Of a stretch of 64,000 nucleotides of DNA, positions 24,743 to 33,117 are shown one piece after another. Each line of letters begins with the position of its first letter. Position 1 is the first letter of the stretch. This DNA is from [Clostridium] asparagiforme DSM 15981 (GTDB lineage Bacteria > Bacillota > Clostridia > Lachnospirales > Lachnospiraceae). Under the pieces are notes generated by a model. That model did no database searches, was not told the DNA's origin, and worked only from the letters and a program-made list of their open reading frames with translations. The position numbers and the translations under genes are program-made. The stretch is taken from assembly GCA_025149125.1 (NCBI GenBank), contig CP102272.1:1798001-1862000 (forward strand), read 5' to 3'.

Positions 24743-24746
24743 ATAC

Positions 24747-24765
24747 TTCCCATAATTATTATTAT
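24747..24765 (-). repeat. Right copy of the 19-bp inverted repeat, after the YheO-type regulator
   Basis: Exact reverse complement of 23804-23822, beginning five bases after the regulator stop codon. No T tract and no local hairpin, so it is not an ordinary terminator. Confidence 0.55.
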
Positions 24766-25063
24766 CTCTCGTTTGAGCAGGAGCAGCAGCCTGAAAGCGG
24801 GGGTTTTTTATTTTACACAGATTTGGTCAACGCAGAAGAAAAGACGTGGGAATTTCATTCTGTTATCATACCACAGATTGGGAGAGGATTCATCTGTTTT
24901 CCGGCGCGCCGACGGTGTGGCGGCAGCGCAATGGCCGTGAAGGTCGGGCTGGGACAAACGGAACGGTAAAATTCTACAGGATATAGCGGAAATATTTCAT
25001 GGAAATAGACCCGGCAGCGTGGTATTCTGTTGGCGACGCTAACAAAACAGGAGACGACAGAAT
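24766..25063. other. Intergenic region before the beta-glucuronidase gene
   Basis: About 300 bp without a credible open frame. A GGGGGTTTTTT stretch near 24809 lacks a good stem. No promoter close to consensus was found, although one must exist nearby for the plus-strand gene at 25064. Confidence 0.4.
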
Positions 25064-26977
25064 ATGCTATATCCGAGAGAAAACCGCGCCAGGGCGGTCA
25101 TGAACCTGGACGGAGAGTGGAGTTTTTGCCTGGACGACGGCACGGGCCTGACACGGCACTGGGAGCGGGAACCATTAAAAAATGCGGAGCACATCGCGGT
25201 TCCCGCTTCCTACAATGATCAGAAAGATAAGCGGGAGTACCGCAACCATTGCGGATGGGTATTTTACCAGCGCCAGGTCACTGTGCCGGCCTTTTACCGG
25301 GGCCAGCGCCTGTTTCTGCGCATGGACGCTGTGACAAACAACGCTATGGTATGGCTGGACGGCAGCCTGGTCTGCGAGCACAGAGGCGGTTTCCTGCCCT
25401 TTGAGGTGGAAATCACGGACCGCGTGCTTCCGGGGGAGGCCGCCCTTTTAACCATCGCCGCGGACAACCGGATCAGCCACAGCACGCTGCCGGTGGGAAA
25501 TGAGGGAACCACCGCCTTTTTCGGTTCCGACAACCCCGGAGTGCCAAGCGTTGAGGCTGCAAAGAAGTGGAGAGGGCAGCAGAACGCCCCTAACTTTGAT
25601 TTCTTCAACTACGCGGGGATCAACCGGCCGGTCAGGATCTATACCACCCCCCAGCGCTACATCCGGGATCTGGAACTGGTCCCCGGAGTGGACGGCAGCG
25701 ACGGGCTTGTGCGTTACCGGGTAGAAACGGGTGGGGACAGATGCAGCCGCCAGCCCGGGAACGCCGAATACGGGGAGCAGGACGGGAACTGCGAAACCGT
25801 AAGTGGAGCGGGACAGACTGAGGAGCAGACCGGAAGCATTCAGATCGAGATACTGGACGCCCAGGGCTCCATGGTGGCCCGGGCCTTGGGCTCAAGCGGG
25901 GAGATCCGTATCCCCCGTGCCAGGCTCTGGCAGCCGCGGCCGGGAATCCCCTACCTGTATACAGCGCGGGTGACCTATGGCGAGGATGTTTACGAGCAGA
26001 CCTTTGGCATCCGCACGGTGGAGGTGAAGGGAACCCGGTTTCTGATCAATGGGGAGCCGTTTTACTTTAAGGGCTTCGGCAAGCACGAGGATTCCGCCTT
26101 CCACGGCAGGGGCCTGGATTTCTGTCTGAATATCCGGGATTTGAGCCTGCTCGACTGGATACACGCCAACTCCTTCCGTACCAGCCATTACCCCTATGCG
26201 GAGGAGATGTACGAGCTCTGCGACAAGGAGGGAATCGTGATCATCGACGAGACCCCGGCTGTGGGGATCGGCGCCGGGGAAGCAGTAAATCCCTATGAGA
26301 CGTTCCCGCTGAAGGAGTACCATGAGCAGGTCTTGGAAGAACTGATCCGGCGCGACAAAAATCACCCCAGCGTGGTAATGTGGTCTCTTGGAAATGAGCC
26401 GGACACCGAGCATTTCCCCCAGTCTGCGTACGATTACTGGCGCGCCCTCTATGATCTGGCCCATGATCTGGACCCCCAAAACCGTCCCGTGACCTTAGTC
26501 TGCTGTCAGAACGACTACACCCGGGACATTGTGACCAGAACCATGGACGTGGTCTGCCTGAACCGGTATTACGGATGGTACAATTTGTCCGGGGACCTGG
26601 ATGCGGCCTGCTACGGATTGAATTTGGAGTTGGACTTCTGGGAGCTTCAGGGCAAGCCGGTGATGTTCACGGAATACGGCGCGGACACCATGTCCGGAGT
26701 GCACATGACCGTGCCGGAAATGTTCAGCGAAGAATTTCAGGCCGAGTACCTGGACCGCATAGACCGTGAGCTGGACAAACGCAGTTTTTTCATCGGGGAG
26801 CAGGTGTGGAATTTCGCGGACTATGCAACCATACAGGGCTGCATGCGGGTGGACGGCAACCGCAAGGGCGTGTTCACCAGGGACCGCAGACCCAAGCTGG
26901 CCGCGCATTTTTTGAGAAAACGCTGGGCGGATATTCCAAATTTCGGTTATAAGAATCCAGAGACAGCCGCCGATTGA
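25064..26977 (+). CDS. uidA: Beta-glucuronidase (GH2)
   Basis: 637 residues with the three GH2 domains: sugar-binding jelly roll (1-~185), immunoglobulin-like domain (~186-310) and TIM barrel. Catalytic acid Glu445 in SLGNEPDT, nucleophile Glu537 in MFTEYGADTM. The Asn-x-Lys motif that recognises the glucuronate carboxylate is present (Asn599, Lys601 in DGNRKGVFT), separating it from beta-galactosidases. The segment after ETPAVGIGAGE is short, so it lacks the long active-site Loop 1 of E. coli GusA. A hydrophilic insertion of ~35 residues (~224-262) interrupts the second domain. No signal peptide: cytoplasmic. GGAG lies before the ATG. Confidence 0.92.
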   Translation: MLYPRENRARAVMNLDGEWSFCLDDGTGLTRHWEREPLKNAEHIAVPASYNDQKDKREYRNHCGWVFYQRQVTVPAFYRGQRLFLRMDAVTNNAMVWLDGSLVCEHRGGFLPFEVEITDRVLPGEAALLTIAADNRISHSTLPVGNEGTTAFFGSDNPGVPSVEAAKKWRGQQNAPNFDFFNYAGINRPVRIYTTPQRYIRDLELVPGVDGSDGLVRYRVETGGDRCSRQPGNAEYGEQDGNCETVSGAGQTEEQTGSIQIEILDAQGSMVARALGSSGEIRIPRARLWQPRPGIPYLYTARVTYGEDVYEQTFGIRTVEVKGTRFLINGEPFYFKGFGKHEDSAFHGRGLDFCLNIRDLSLLDWIHANSFRTSHYPYAEEMYELCDKEGIVIIDETPAVGIGAGEAVNPYETFPLKEYHEQVLEELIRRDKNHPSVVMWSLGNEPDTEHFPQSAYDYWRALYDLAHDLDPQNRPVTLVCCQNDYTRDIVTRTMDVVCLNRYYGWYNLSGDLDAACYGLNLELDFWELQGKPVMFTEYGADTMSGVHMTVPEMFSEEFQAEYLDRIDRELDKRSFFIGEQVWNFADYATIQGCMRVDGNRKGVFTRDRRPKLAAHFLRKRWADIPNFGYKNPETAAD

Positions 26978-27002
26978 TTCGGGGCTGGGGATATGGTATA
27001 AT
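26974..27002 (+). promoter_or_regulatory. Promoter overlapping the end of the beta-glucuronidase gene
   Basis: TTGATT (26974-26979), a 17-bp spacer ending in TGG, and TATAAT (26997-27002), combining -35, extended -10 and -10 elements. It should drive the gene at 27099 independently. Confidence 0.65.
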
Positions 27003-27098
27003 AAGGAAACCCAACGCTTGTCACCAGCCGGGCGGCTGGCGGCAACGCACAAAAAAGGTGACAACCGCAAAACGCGTATAACAAAGGAGTGTAAAAAT

Positions 27099-27893
27099 AT
27101 GGAAGCTTTGATCAAAGTTCTGGATCGGGACGGCGGTGTGAAGGCCGCGGCTAAGGGAGAGGATCGGGCGGTACTGGCCTGGAAGGGCCAGTATGAGGAA
27201 GGCGACCGCATCGTTTTTCAGGTGCCGGAGACGGGCCGCTTCTACGTGATCCGGGTGGACGACACCATGGACGAGGCATTTGTGTACATGACCAGAGAGC
27301 AGTTGGTTTACGATATTCCTTTTGAGGAGAAAAAAGCCTCCTACAATCCCAAGGCATTCACCGGGGAGCGCCACTATCTGACCCTGCGCCGGGCTCATGA
27401 CTATGAGATCGCCGTGTATAAGAACCTGGCGAAAAACGTGCTGGACCAGCACGGGGACCACGGTTGTTATCCCCACGCCTGCGCCAACGTGGAGACCAGA
27501 GGCGAGTCGGTGTTCGCGGCCCGCAACGCCATCGACGGTGTGGTTGCCAACGACTCCCACGGCCGCTGGCCCTATGAGTCCTGGGGGATCAACATGCAGG
27601 ACGACGCGGAGCTGACCCTGGACTTCGGACGGGCCGTGGACTTCGACCGGATCGTCCTCTATACCAGAGCGGATTTCCCCCACGACAACTGGTGGGAACA
27701 GGTGACCTTCACCTTCTCCGACGGCTCTGTGGAGACCGTAAGCCTGGAAAAGAGCGCCGAACCCCACGTGATCCCCATGAAGAAGAGCGGCATCACCTGG
27801 CTCAAGTTCGGCCAGCTCATCAAGGCCGACGACCCGTCGCCCTTCCCGGCGTTGACGCAGATTGAGGTGTATGGGACGGAGGTACAGCGGTAG
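27099..27893 (+). CDS. Uncharacterised protein with a discoidin/CBM32-like C-terminal domain
   Basis: 264 residues from MEALIKVLDRDGG, with AAAGGAG before the ATG. No signal peptide. The N-terminal ~120 residues resemble a beta-sandwich (VLAWKGQYEEGDRIVFQVPE). The C-terminal ~130 look like an F5/8-type galactose-binding domain: CANVETRGESVFAARNAIDG, then WPYESWGINMQDDAELTLDF, VDFDRIVLYTRAD and ITQIEVYG-type ending (PALTQIEVYG). Such domains bind glycans, here probably intracellularly. It sits after beta-glucuronidase but has its own promoter and terminator. Catalytic function not recognised. Confidence 0.7.
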   Translation: MEALIKVLDRDGGVKAAAKGEDRAVLAWKGQYEEGDRIVFQVPETGRFYVIRVDDTMDEAFVYMTREQLVYDIPFEEKKASYNPKAFTGERHYLTLRRAHDYEIAVYKNLAKNVLDQHGDHGCYPHACANVETRGESVFAARNAIDGVVANDSHGRWPYESWGINMQDDAELTLDFGRAVDFDRIVLYTRADFPHDNWWEQVTFTFSDGSVETVSLEKSAEPHVIPMKKSGITWLKFGQLIKADDPSPFPALTQIEVYGTEVQR

Positions 27894-27947
27894 AGCGTTT
27901 TTAAACGGTTCTTGAGGCGGCCAACAGCCTGGAACATACGGTTGGTT

Positions 27948-27989
27948 AAAAGCAGCGGAAAGCAGCGGCAGCGGTTTTGCGCTGCTTTT
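27948..27989 (+). terminator. Terminator after the 27099 gene
   Basis: Perfect 10-bp stem AAAAGCAGCG / CGCTGCTTTT (27948-27957 with 27980-27989) ending in TTTT. Confidence 0.7.
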
Positions 27990-28014
27990 GGCATCCAATG
28001 TCCGGAAATAAAGC

Positions 28015-28044
28015 TTGACAGCGCGGGGGAATTGCCGATATAAT
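28015..28044 (+). promoter_or_regulatory. Promoter of the GntR regulator
   Basis: Consensus TTGACA (28015-28020), an 18-bp spacer and TATAAT (28039-28044). Transcription should begin near 28051. Confidence 0.72.
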
Positions 28045-28055
28045 TAATATGAATA

Positions 28056-28068
28056 GTAATATGATTAG
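28056..28068 (+). promoter_or_regulatory. Candidate GntR operator at its own promoter
   Basis: GTAATATGATTAG, a pseudo-palindrome TAAT-n3-ATTA, beginning ~5 bases after the predicted start point. The exact reverse complement occurs at 28913-28925, at the matching place in the next promoter. Confidence 0.6.
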
Positions 28069-28085
28069 AAATGGGGTGTAACAAA

Positions 28086-28721
28086 ATGGCAAAGATGACA
28101 TTAAAGGAACAGGTCTATAATCAGATTTTCGACGACATCGCTCAGGGAAAGTATCAGGCCAATGATATTTTAACAGAGAGCAAATTGATGGAAAAGTATC
28201 AGGTCAGCAAATCGCCGGTGCGGGAGGCGCTGATCGAGCTGTGCAAGGACGAGGTGATCCACAGCCTGCCGCGTCTGGGCTATCAGGTGGTGCTGATCAC
28301 GCTGAAGGAGGTGCTGGATATTCTGGAATACCGCACCGACATCGAGATCAGCGGGCTGCGCAGGGGATTTGCCGCCATGACCGATCAGGACATAGAGGAC
28401 CTTGTCAACATAGCGCCGAAGGAAGGGGAGGAGTCTCACGCTCCGAATTGGGACCGCAATTACGTGTTCCATCTCAGGCTGTATCAGATCAATGGAAACG
28501 AGTACGGCTACCGCGAACTGCAGAAAACCATCAAGCAGAGTTCCCGGTACGTTTCCCAGTATTTTCAGTCCGCCTGGAAAAAGGGCAGTGCGTACACCAG
28601 CACGTACCACAAAGATATTGTGGCCTGCCTGAAGGCGCGGGACCTGGAAGGGGCGTGCCGTATGCTGGAAACGGATATCGTATCAATTAAAGATGAAATA
28701 CAGAGGATGCACGATTTCTGA
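28086..28721 (+). CDS. GntR-family regulator (FCD type)
   Basis: 211 residues from MAKMTLKEQVYNQIFDD. The winged helix is at residues ~5-70 (ESKLMEKYQVSKSPVREALI, then LPRLGYQVV). A helical FCD-type effector domain follows, with possible metal-binding residues in RNYVFHLRLYQ and STYHKDIVACL. At 211 residues it is slightly short for FadR/FCD proteins. It sits upstream of, and co-oriented with, the methyltransferase/ABC/dehydrogenase operon but is separated by a terminator and its own promoter. A 13-bp sequence shared by the two promoters makes it the probable repressor of both. Effector presumably the imported compound or a derivative. Confidence 0.86.
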   Translation: MAKMTLKEQVYNQIFDDIAQGKYQANDILTESKLMEKYQVSKSPVREALIELCKDEVIHSLPRLGYQVVLITLKEVLDILEYRTDIEISGLRRGFAAMTDQDIEDLVNIAPKEGEESHAPNWDRNYVFHLRLYQINGNEYGYRELQKTIKQSSRYVSQYFQSAWKKGSAYTSTYHKDIVACLKARDLEGACRMLETDIVSIKDEIQRMHDF

Positions 28722-28750
28722 TCGTGGCATCCGACACACACAGGAATCAG

Positions 28751-28790
28751 ACCGTCCGGAGATTTAACCATTTCCGGGCGGTTTGTTTGT
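28751..28790 (+). terminator. Terminator after the GntR gene
   Basis: ACCGTCCGGA pairs with TCCGGGCGGT (one G-T pair) and is followed by TTGTTTGTT. Confidence 0.6.
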
Positions 28791-28868
28791 TGCAGTTTAA
28801 ATGCTGAAATTATCGTGCATTCTGCTGTGAAAATAAGAAAATTATCAAAAAAACATGTGAAAAAGTTA

Positions 28869-28897
28869 TTGACAAATAAATATTACTTGTGTATATT
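28869..28897 (+). promoter_or_regulatory. Promoter of the methyltransferase/ABC/dehydrogenase operon
   Basis: TTGACA (28869-28874), 17-bp spacer, TATATT (28892-28897); predicted start near 28904. Confidence 0.7.
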
Positions 28898-28912
28898 ATA
28901 AATATCTTATTA

Positions 28913-28925
28913 CTAATCATATTAC
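28913..28925 (-). promoter_or_regulatory. Candidate GntR operator of the methyltransferase operon
   Basis: CTAATCATATTAC, the reverse complement of the sequence at 28056-28068, placed ~9 bases after the predicted start point. Confidence 0.6.
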
Positions 28926-28950
28926 AAATAATATTTTAGGAGGGGCCAAT

Positions 28951-29919
28951 GTGAATAAGCGGGAGCGAGTGGTTGCAGCCATCAGGGGGGAGAGGGTGGA
29001 TTGTGTGCCGTCCGGGTTTTCCATCCATTTTCCCGAGGGCTGCAAGGAGGGGCAGGCGGCTGTGAACGCCCACCTGAGATTCTTTCAGGAGACGGACACG
29101 GATATCATTAAAATCATGAATGAGAATCTGGTTCCCTACATGGGGGAGATTGAGAAGCCGGAAGACTTTCGGAAGTATCGGATTCTGGGGCCGGAAGAAG
29201 CGTTTATTACGGATCAGGTCCGGCTGACCAGGGAGATTTTGAGCGGCGCTGATCCGGAAGCATTTTCTCTGGGGACACTGCGAGGAATTACGCCGTCCAT
29301 GATTCATCCGCTCATGGCGGCTGGGATGGATTATGAGAAAGCGCGGTTGTTCGTGCGGGACAGCCTGCGGGAGAACCCCGAGCCGGTTCTGGAGGCGGCC
29401 CAGCGGGTGGCGGACGGCCTTTGCCACCTCGCGAGAGGCTATCGCGAGGCTGGTGTCGACGGAATCTATTACGCCGCGCTGGGCGGGGAGGCAGATATCT
29501 TCACAGACGAGGAATTTGAGCGGTGGGTAAAGCCCTTTGACCTCCAGGTGATGCGGGCCATCCGCGAGTCCGGGGCCTACTGCTTCCTGCACATCTGCAA
29601 GGCGCACCTGAATATGGAGCGTTACCGCGGTTATACGCCTTATGCGGATGTGGTGAACTGGGGTGTTTACGAAGCTCCGTATCCGTTAACGCGGGGAAGG
29701 GAGCTGTTCGGGGGCACTACCATTATGGGCGGCCTTGCGAACCAGGAAGGGGTTATCACGGACGGAACGGAGGAGGAGATCAGGGCGGAGGTGAGCCGGA
29801 TTATCCGGGAAGTTGGGAGAGAAGGATTTATTTTGGGCGCGGATTGTACATTGCCGGGAGAAATCGGCTATGAGCGGATCAGAACAGCGGCGGAGGCCGC
29901 AAGGAGGGTAAAGCAATGA
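28951..29919 (+). CDS. Uroporphyrinogen-decarboxylase-superfamily protein, MtaA-type methyltransferase homologue
   Basis: 322 residues. The start is GTG at 28951 (AGGAGGGG six to seven bases upstream); the overlapping ATG at 28949 leads straight to a stop. It has a TIM-barrel UroD fold. It shows the zinc-site pattern of the methylcobamide methyltransferase branch, H-x-C then C: His214 and Cys216 in FLHICKAHLN and Cys299 in ILGADCTLPG. True UroD enzymes lack this, so methyl transfer is more likely than haem synthesis. No corrinoid protein or activator is encoded here. It is first in an operon with a sugar-type ABC importer, overlapping the binding-protein gene by 4 bp. Substrate unknown. Confidence 0.78.
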   Translation: MNKRERVVAAIRGERVDCVPSGFSIHFPEGCKEGQAAVNAHLRFFQETDTDIIKIMNENLVPYMGEIEKPEDFRKYRILGPEEAFITDQVRLTREILSGADPEAFSLGTLRGITPSMIHPLMAAGMDYEKARLFVRDSLRENPEPVLEAAQRVADGLCHLARGYREAGVDGIYYAALGGEADIFTDEEFERWVKPFDLQVMRAIRESGAYCFLHICKAHLNMERYRGYTPYADVVNWGVYEAPYPLTRGRELFGGTTIMGGLANQEGVITDGTEEEIRAEVSRIIREVGREGFILGADCTLPGEIGYERIRTAAEAARRVKQ

Positions 29920-31322
29920 AAAAAAGTATGGCGTTTCTTATGGCAGCAATGACAGCGGTATCTCTGGCGGGGTGTGCCGGAGGAACTCCTGCGGACAAGC
30001 CGGCTGAGGGGAGCACGGCGGCGTCTCAGTCAGCGGACAAGGAGCAGGAGAGCGGTCAGAAGGTTTATCCGAAGGGGACCATCACCATCTACGGCACCGG
30101 ATCCCCCCAGTACCGCCAACAGTATTTTGAAACCTGGCTGGAGAATCACCGGGACATCGCGCCCGAGGTGTCCGTGGAATGCGTACAGACGGAGAGTATG
30201 GCCGACTCCAGAGAGAAGATCACCATGACCGCGCTTTCAGGCGCACTGGAGGATCTGCCCGAGGCGGCGGTGATCGACGCGGTAAACGTGATGGATCTGG
30301 CAAATGCCGGACTGCTCCTGGATGAGACGGAATTCTTGTCTCCGCTGGCGGATCAGATGGTGTCCGGCGCGTTGAACGACGGCACCGTGGGCGGGAAGAT
30401 TTACGGACTTCCGGATTCCGTGCGCCCTCAGGTCCTGTTTTACAACCAGGAGATTTTCGACCGGTACGAGATCGATCCGTCCATGATGTCCACCATGGAC
30501 GGATACGCCGAGGCGGGACGGCTGCTGAAGGAAAAGAGCGGCGGAGAGGTTTATTTATCCTACATCGATCCGGGCGCAAATACCTGGCGCTATTGGGGGA
30601 GAAGGGGACTGATGCCGCAGGCGGGGGCCAGAATCTGGGACGATCAGGGAAATGTGGTGATCGGAGAGGACGAGGGGACGAAGCTGGCTCTGGGACTTTT
30701 GGATACCCTGAATCAGGAAGGACTTCTTTTAAAGTCCGCGATTATGCAGCCCGCGCTCTACGATGCGATCAACAACCAGCAGGTCGCCACCTTTTACATT
30801 GGGGCCTTCTGGGACCAGTTCCTGCGTCAGAACTGCCAGGCTACCGCGGGACAGTGGCGCGTTATGGCGGCTCCGGAATTTGAAGAGGTGAAAAAGGCGG
30901 GAGCGCCCGTCTCCCAGTACACGGTTTTGCTGGACAAAGGAGACAATGTCTACCGCGAGCTGTTCGAGCAGATGTGGTATGATTACACGTTCGACGCCCA
31001 GTCCAAGGAAGCCTACGTGAACTCGATGGAAGAGCAGAACGCGCCGTACTCCAACCCGGTTTCTTTGGATCTTTTGGAGGATGCATTCTGGAAAGCGCCA
31101 TCGGATTTTTACGGCGGACAGTCCTTCCGTGAGATGGAGGGCAAATGCCTGGCCAATGGAGCCGAAAACCTGGCCGTGACGCCCCAGGATGCGGAGGCGG
31201 ATGTGATTATTTCCGCAGAGCTTGAGACCTATGTGGCCGGAAAGCAGACCATGGAGGAGGCGATCCGGAATATGGATAAGAACCTGAAGGCCAAGATTTC
31301 AAAAGCTGAGATCACACAGTAG
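29916..31322 (+). CDS. ABC-transporter substrate-binding lipoprotein, sugar type
   Basis: 468 residues. Lipoprotein signal MKKSMAFLMAAMTAVSLAGC with the lipid-modified Cys at 20, then a Ser/Ala/Glu linker and a type 1 extracellular solute-binding domain (ITIYGTGSPQYRQQYFETW; YGLPDSVRPQVLFYNQEIFD). Its ATG overlaps the stop of the methyltransferase gene. It pairs with the two permeases that follow; no ATPase is present, so a shared MsmK-type ATPase encoded elsewhere is presumably used. Fold suggests an oligosaccharide or glycoside ligand, but the specificity is not visible. Confidence 0.9.
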   Translation: MKKSMAFLMAAMTAVSLAGCAGGTPADKPAEGSTAASQSADKEQESGQKVYPKGTITIYGTGSPQYRQQYFETWLENHRDIAPEVSVECVQTESMADSREKITMTALSGALEDLPEAAVIDAVNVMDLANAGLLLDETEFLSPLADQMVSGALNDGTVGGKIYGLPDSVRPQVLFYNQEIFDRYEIDPSMMSTMDGYAEAGRLLKEKSGGEVYLSYIDPGANTWRYWGRRGLMPQAGARIWDDQGNVVIGEDEGTKLALGLLDTLNQEGLLLKSAIMQPALYDAINNQQVATFYIGAFWDQFLRQNCQATAGQWRVMAAPEFEEVKKAGAPVSQYTVLLDKGDNVYRELFEQMWYDYTFDAQSKEAYVNSMEEQNAPYSNPVSLDLLEDAFWKAPSDFYGGQSFREMEGKCLANGAENLAVTPQDAEADVIISAELETYVAGKQTMEEAIRNMDKNLKAKISKAEITQ

Positions 31323-31339
31323 CGCGGTCCGTCAAACGA

Positions 31340-31370
31340 CCGGAGGGGATTGGAGTCCGATCCCCTCCGG
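31340..31370 (+). other. Stable hairpin between binding-protein and permease genes
   Basis: Perfect 11-bp stem CCGGAGGGGAT / ATCCCCTCCGG (31340-31350 with 31360-31370), no T tract. Its position after a binding-protein gene suggests mRNA stabilisation or partial attenuation, giving more binding protein than permease. Confidence 0.6.
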
Positions 31371-31383
31371 ATGAAGGGGTGAA

Positions 31384-32253
31384 ATGATGAAGACATTGAA
31401 AAAATACAGGGCTCCTTACCTGTTCATCCTGCCGTTTTTTATTCTGTTTTTTGTGTTTCAGCTGATTCCCACCATCTGGACGGTTTATATTAGTTTTACC
31501 GAGTGGAAGGGGATCGGGGATCCCCAGCCCTGTGGGGTCAGCAATTACAGGAAAATGATGGTGGACAGCATGTTCTGGGAATCTCTGGGAAATACCGTAA
31601 TTTACTGGATCGCAGGCCTTGTTCTGATCATGGGGCTTTCCGTCCTGATCGCCACGCTGTTAAACAGTCCGCTTGTCAAAGGCAGGGCGTTTTTCAGGAC
31701 AGCGGCATTTCTGCCAAACATCTGCGCGGCCATCGCTATGGGACTGATTTTCCGCATGCTGTTCGAGGAAAATGTAGGGTTGGTCAATGAGATTCTGGTG
31801 TCCCTTGGCGCTGAGCGGGTGCCCTGGCTGACCAGCACGGAGTTTTCCAAGATACCGGTGGTGTTTCTGACGGCCTGGCGGTATACTCCGTGGTTTACCA
31901 TGATTGTTCTCTCAGGCCTTCTCAACATTTCACCGGATTATTACGAGGCGGCTACGGTGGACGGGGCCAACGCGGTGCAGAAATTTGTTTACATCACGCT
32001 GCCGTCCCTGGGAAACATTCTGTTTTTCTGCTCCATCACCGTGACCGTGGACATGTGGAAGATGTTCAATGAATCCTATATCCTTCCAGGGCCTGGAACG
32101 TCGAACACGTCGCTGTTCCAGTATATGTACCAGTCGGGTTTCAATGTGTTTAACATGGGGTACGCCTCGGCCATCGGCGTGATCCTGATTATGATTCTGA
32201 CGGTTCTATCCGCTGTGCAGTTTGCGGCGAAACGCCGTCAGGGAGAACTGTAG
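31384..32253 (+). CDS. Sugar-type ABC transporter permease (MalF-like)
   Basis: 289 residues with six TM helices and the permease EAA segment YYEAATVDGANAVQKFVYITLP that contacts the ATPase. N-terminus KKYRAPYLFILPFFILFFV is typical of the UgpA/MalF group. Two adjacent ATG codons (31384 and 31387) follow a GGGGTG ribosome site; either is possible. It forms the membrane channel with the permease at 32263. Confidence 0.92.
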   Translation: MMKTLKKYRAPYLFILPFFILFFVFQLIPTIWTVYISFTEWKGIGDPQPCGVSNYRKMMVDSMFWESLGNTVIYWIAGLVLIMGLSVLIATLLNSPLVKGRAFFRTAAFLPNICAAIAMGLIFRMLFEENVGLVNEILVSLGAERVPWLTSTEFSKIPVVFLTAWRYTPWFTMIVLSGLLNISPDYYEAATVDGANAVQKFVYITLPSLGNILFFCSITVTVDMWKMFNESYILPGPGTSNTSLFQYMYQSGFNVFNMGYASAIGVILIMILTVLSAVQFAAKRRQGEL

Positions 32254-32262
32254 GAGGGAAGC

Positions 32263-33102
32263 ATGGGACAGAAAAAGAAGAAATTAATCGCATCTACCGC
32301 TCTTCACGGAGCGCTTCTGGCGGTGGTGGCCGTAAGCGTATTCCCCATTCTCTGGATGTGCCTGATCTCTGTCAAAAGCACCTCCGAGAGCCTGACCGGC
32401 TTTCATTCCCTGTGGGTGAGCGATCCCACCCTGGACAATTTTAAGCGGTTGTTCCAGATGATTCCGGTGGCGCAGAACACATTCAATAGCGTTTTCACCA
32501 CGCTTGTGGGAACGGCCTCATCCCTGTTCTTCTGCGCGCTGGCGGGATTTGCCTTCGCCAAGTATCGGTTTCCGGGAAGAAACCTGCTGTTTTATTCGGT
32601 GATCGCCACTATGCTGGTGCCTCCGGAGGTTGGGGCGGTACCGCTGTTTATAATCATGAAAAAATTAAATCTGATCAACAGCCTCTGGTCCCTGATCATT
32701 CCAAGAATCGCCACCGCGGTGGGAATCTTCTACATGAATCAGTATATTTCCGACGTCCCGGACGAACTGGTGGAGGCGGCCAGAATCGACGGCTGTGGGG
32801 ATTTCAAAATATTTACCAAGGTGATTCTGCCCGTAATCAAGCCCGCGATGGCTTCCTGGGCCTCCGTCACCCTGATCGCCAGATGGAATGACTTTTTCTG
32901 GCCCTTATTATATCTGAGAAAACAGGCCAAATACACGCTGATGGTGACCATATCGCTGCTGCCTGTCAGCGAGGGATTATCCACGCCCTGGCCCGTGATA
33001 CTGGCCGGGACCACGTTAGTGATTATCCCGATTATCGTCATGTACCTGCTGCTTCAGACCATGCAGAAGGGCGGCTCCTTCGCGGGAGCGGTGAAAGGTT
33101 GA
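32263..33102 (+). CDS. Sugar-type ABC transporter permease (MalG-like)
   Basis: 279 residues, six TM helices, with the EAA-loop segment VPDELVEAARIDGCGDFKIF and the typical C-terminus (TMQKGGSFAGAVKG). TAGGAGGG precedes the ATG, nine bases after the stop of the first permease. Partner of the permease at 31384. Confidence 0.92.
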   Translation: MGQKKKKLIASTALHGALLAVVAVSVFPILWMCLISVKSTSESLTGFHSLWVSDPTLDNFKRLFQMIPVAQNTFNSVFTTLVGTASSLFFCALAGFAFAKYRFPGRNLLFYSVIATMLVPPEVGAVPLFIIMKKLNLINSLWSLIIPRIATAVGIFYMNQYISDVPDELVEAARIDGCGDFKIFTKVILPVIKPAMASWASVTLIARWNDFFWPLLYLRKQAKYTLMVTISLLPVSEGLSTPWPVILAGTTLVIIPIIVMYLLLQTMQKGGSFAGAVKG

Positions 33103-33117
33103 GAAAAGGAGAGAACG

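Noticed and set aside
24747..24765. Terminator of the YheO-type regulator
   Set aside because: The AT-rich sequence has no local stem; its partner is 925 bp away, so it is recorded as one half of an inverted repeat.
28951..29919. True uroporphyrinogen decarboxylase (haem synthesis)
   Set aside because: The H-x-C...C zinc pattern and the coupling to a sugar-type importer point to the MtaA-type methyltransferase branch; no other haem genes are present.
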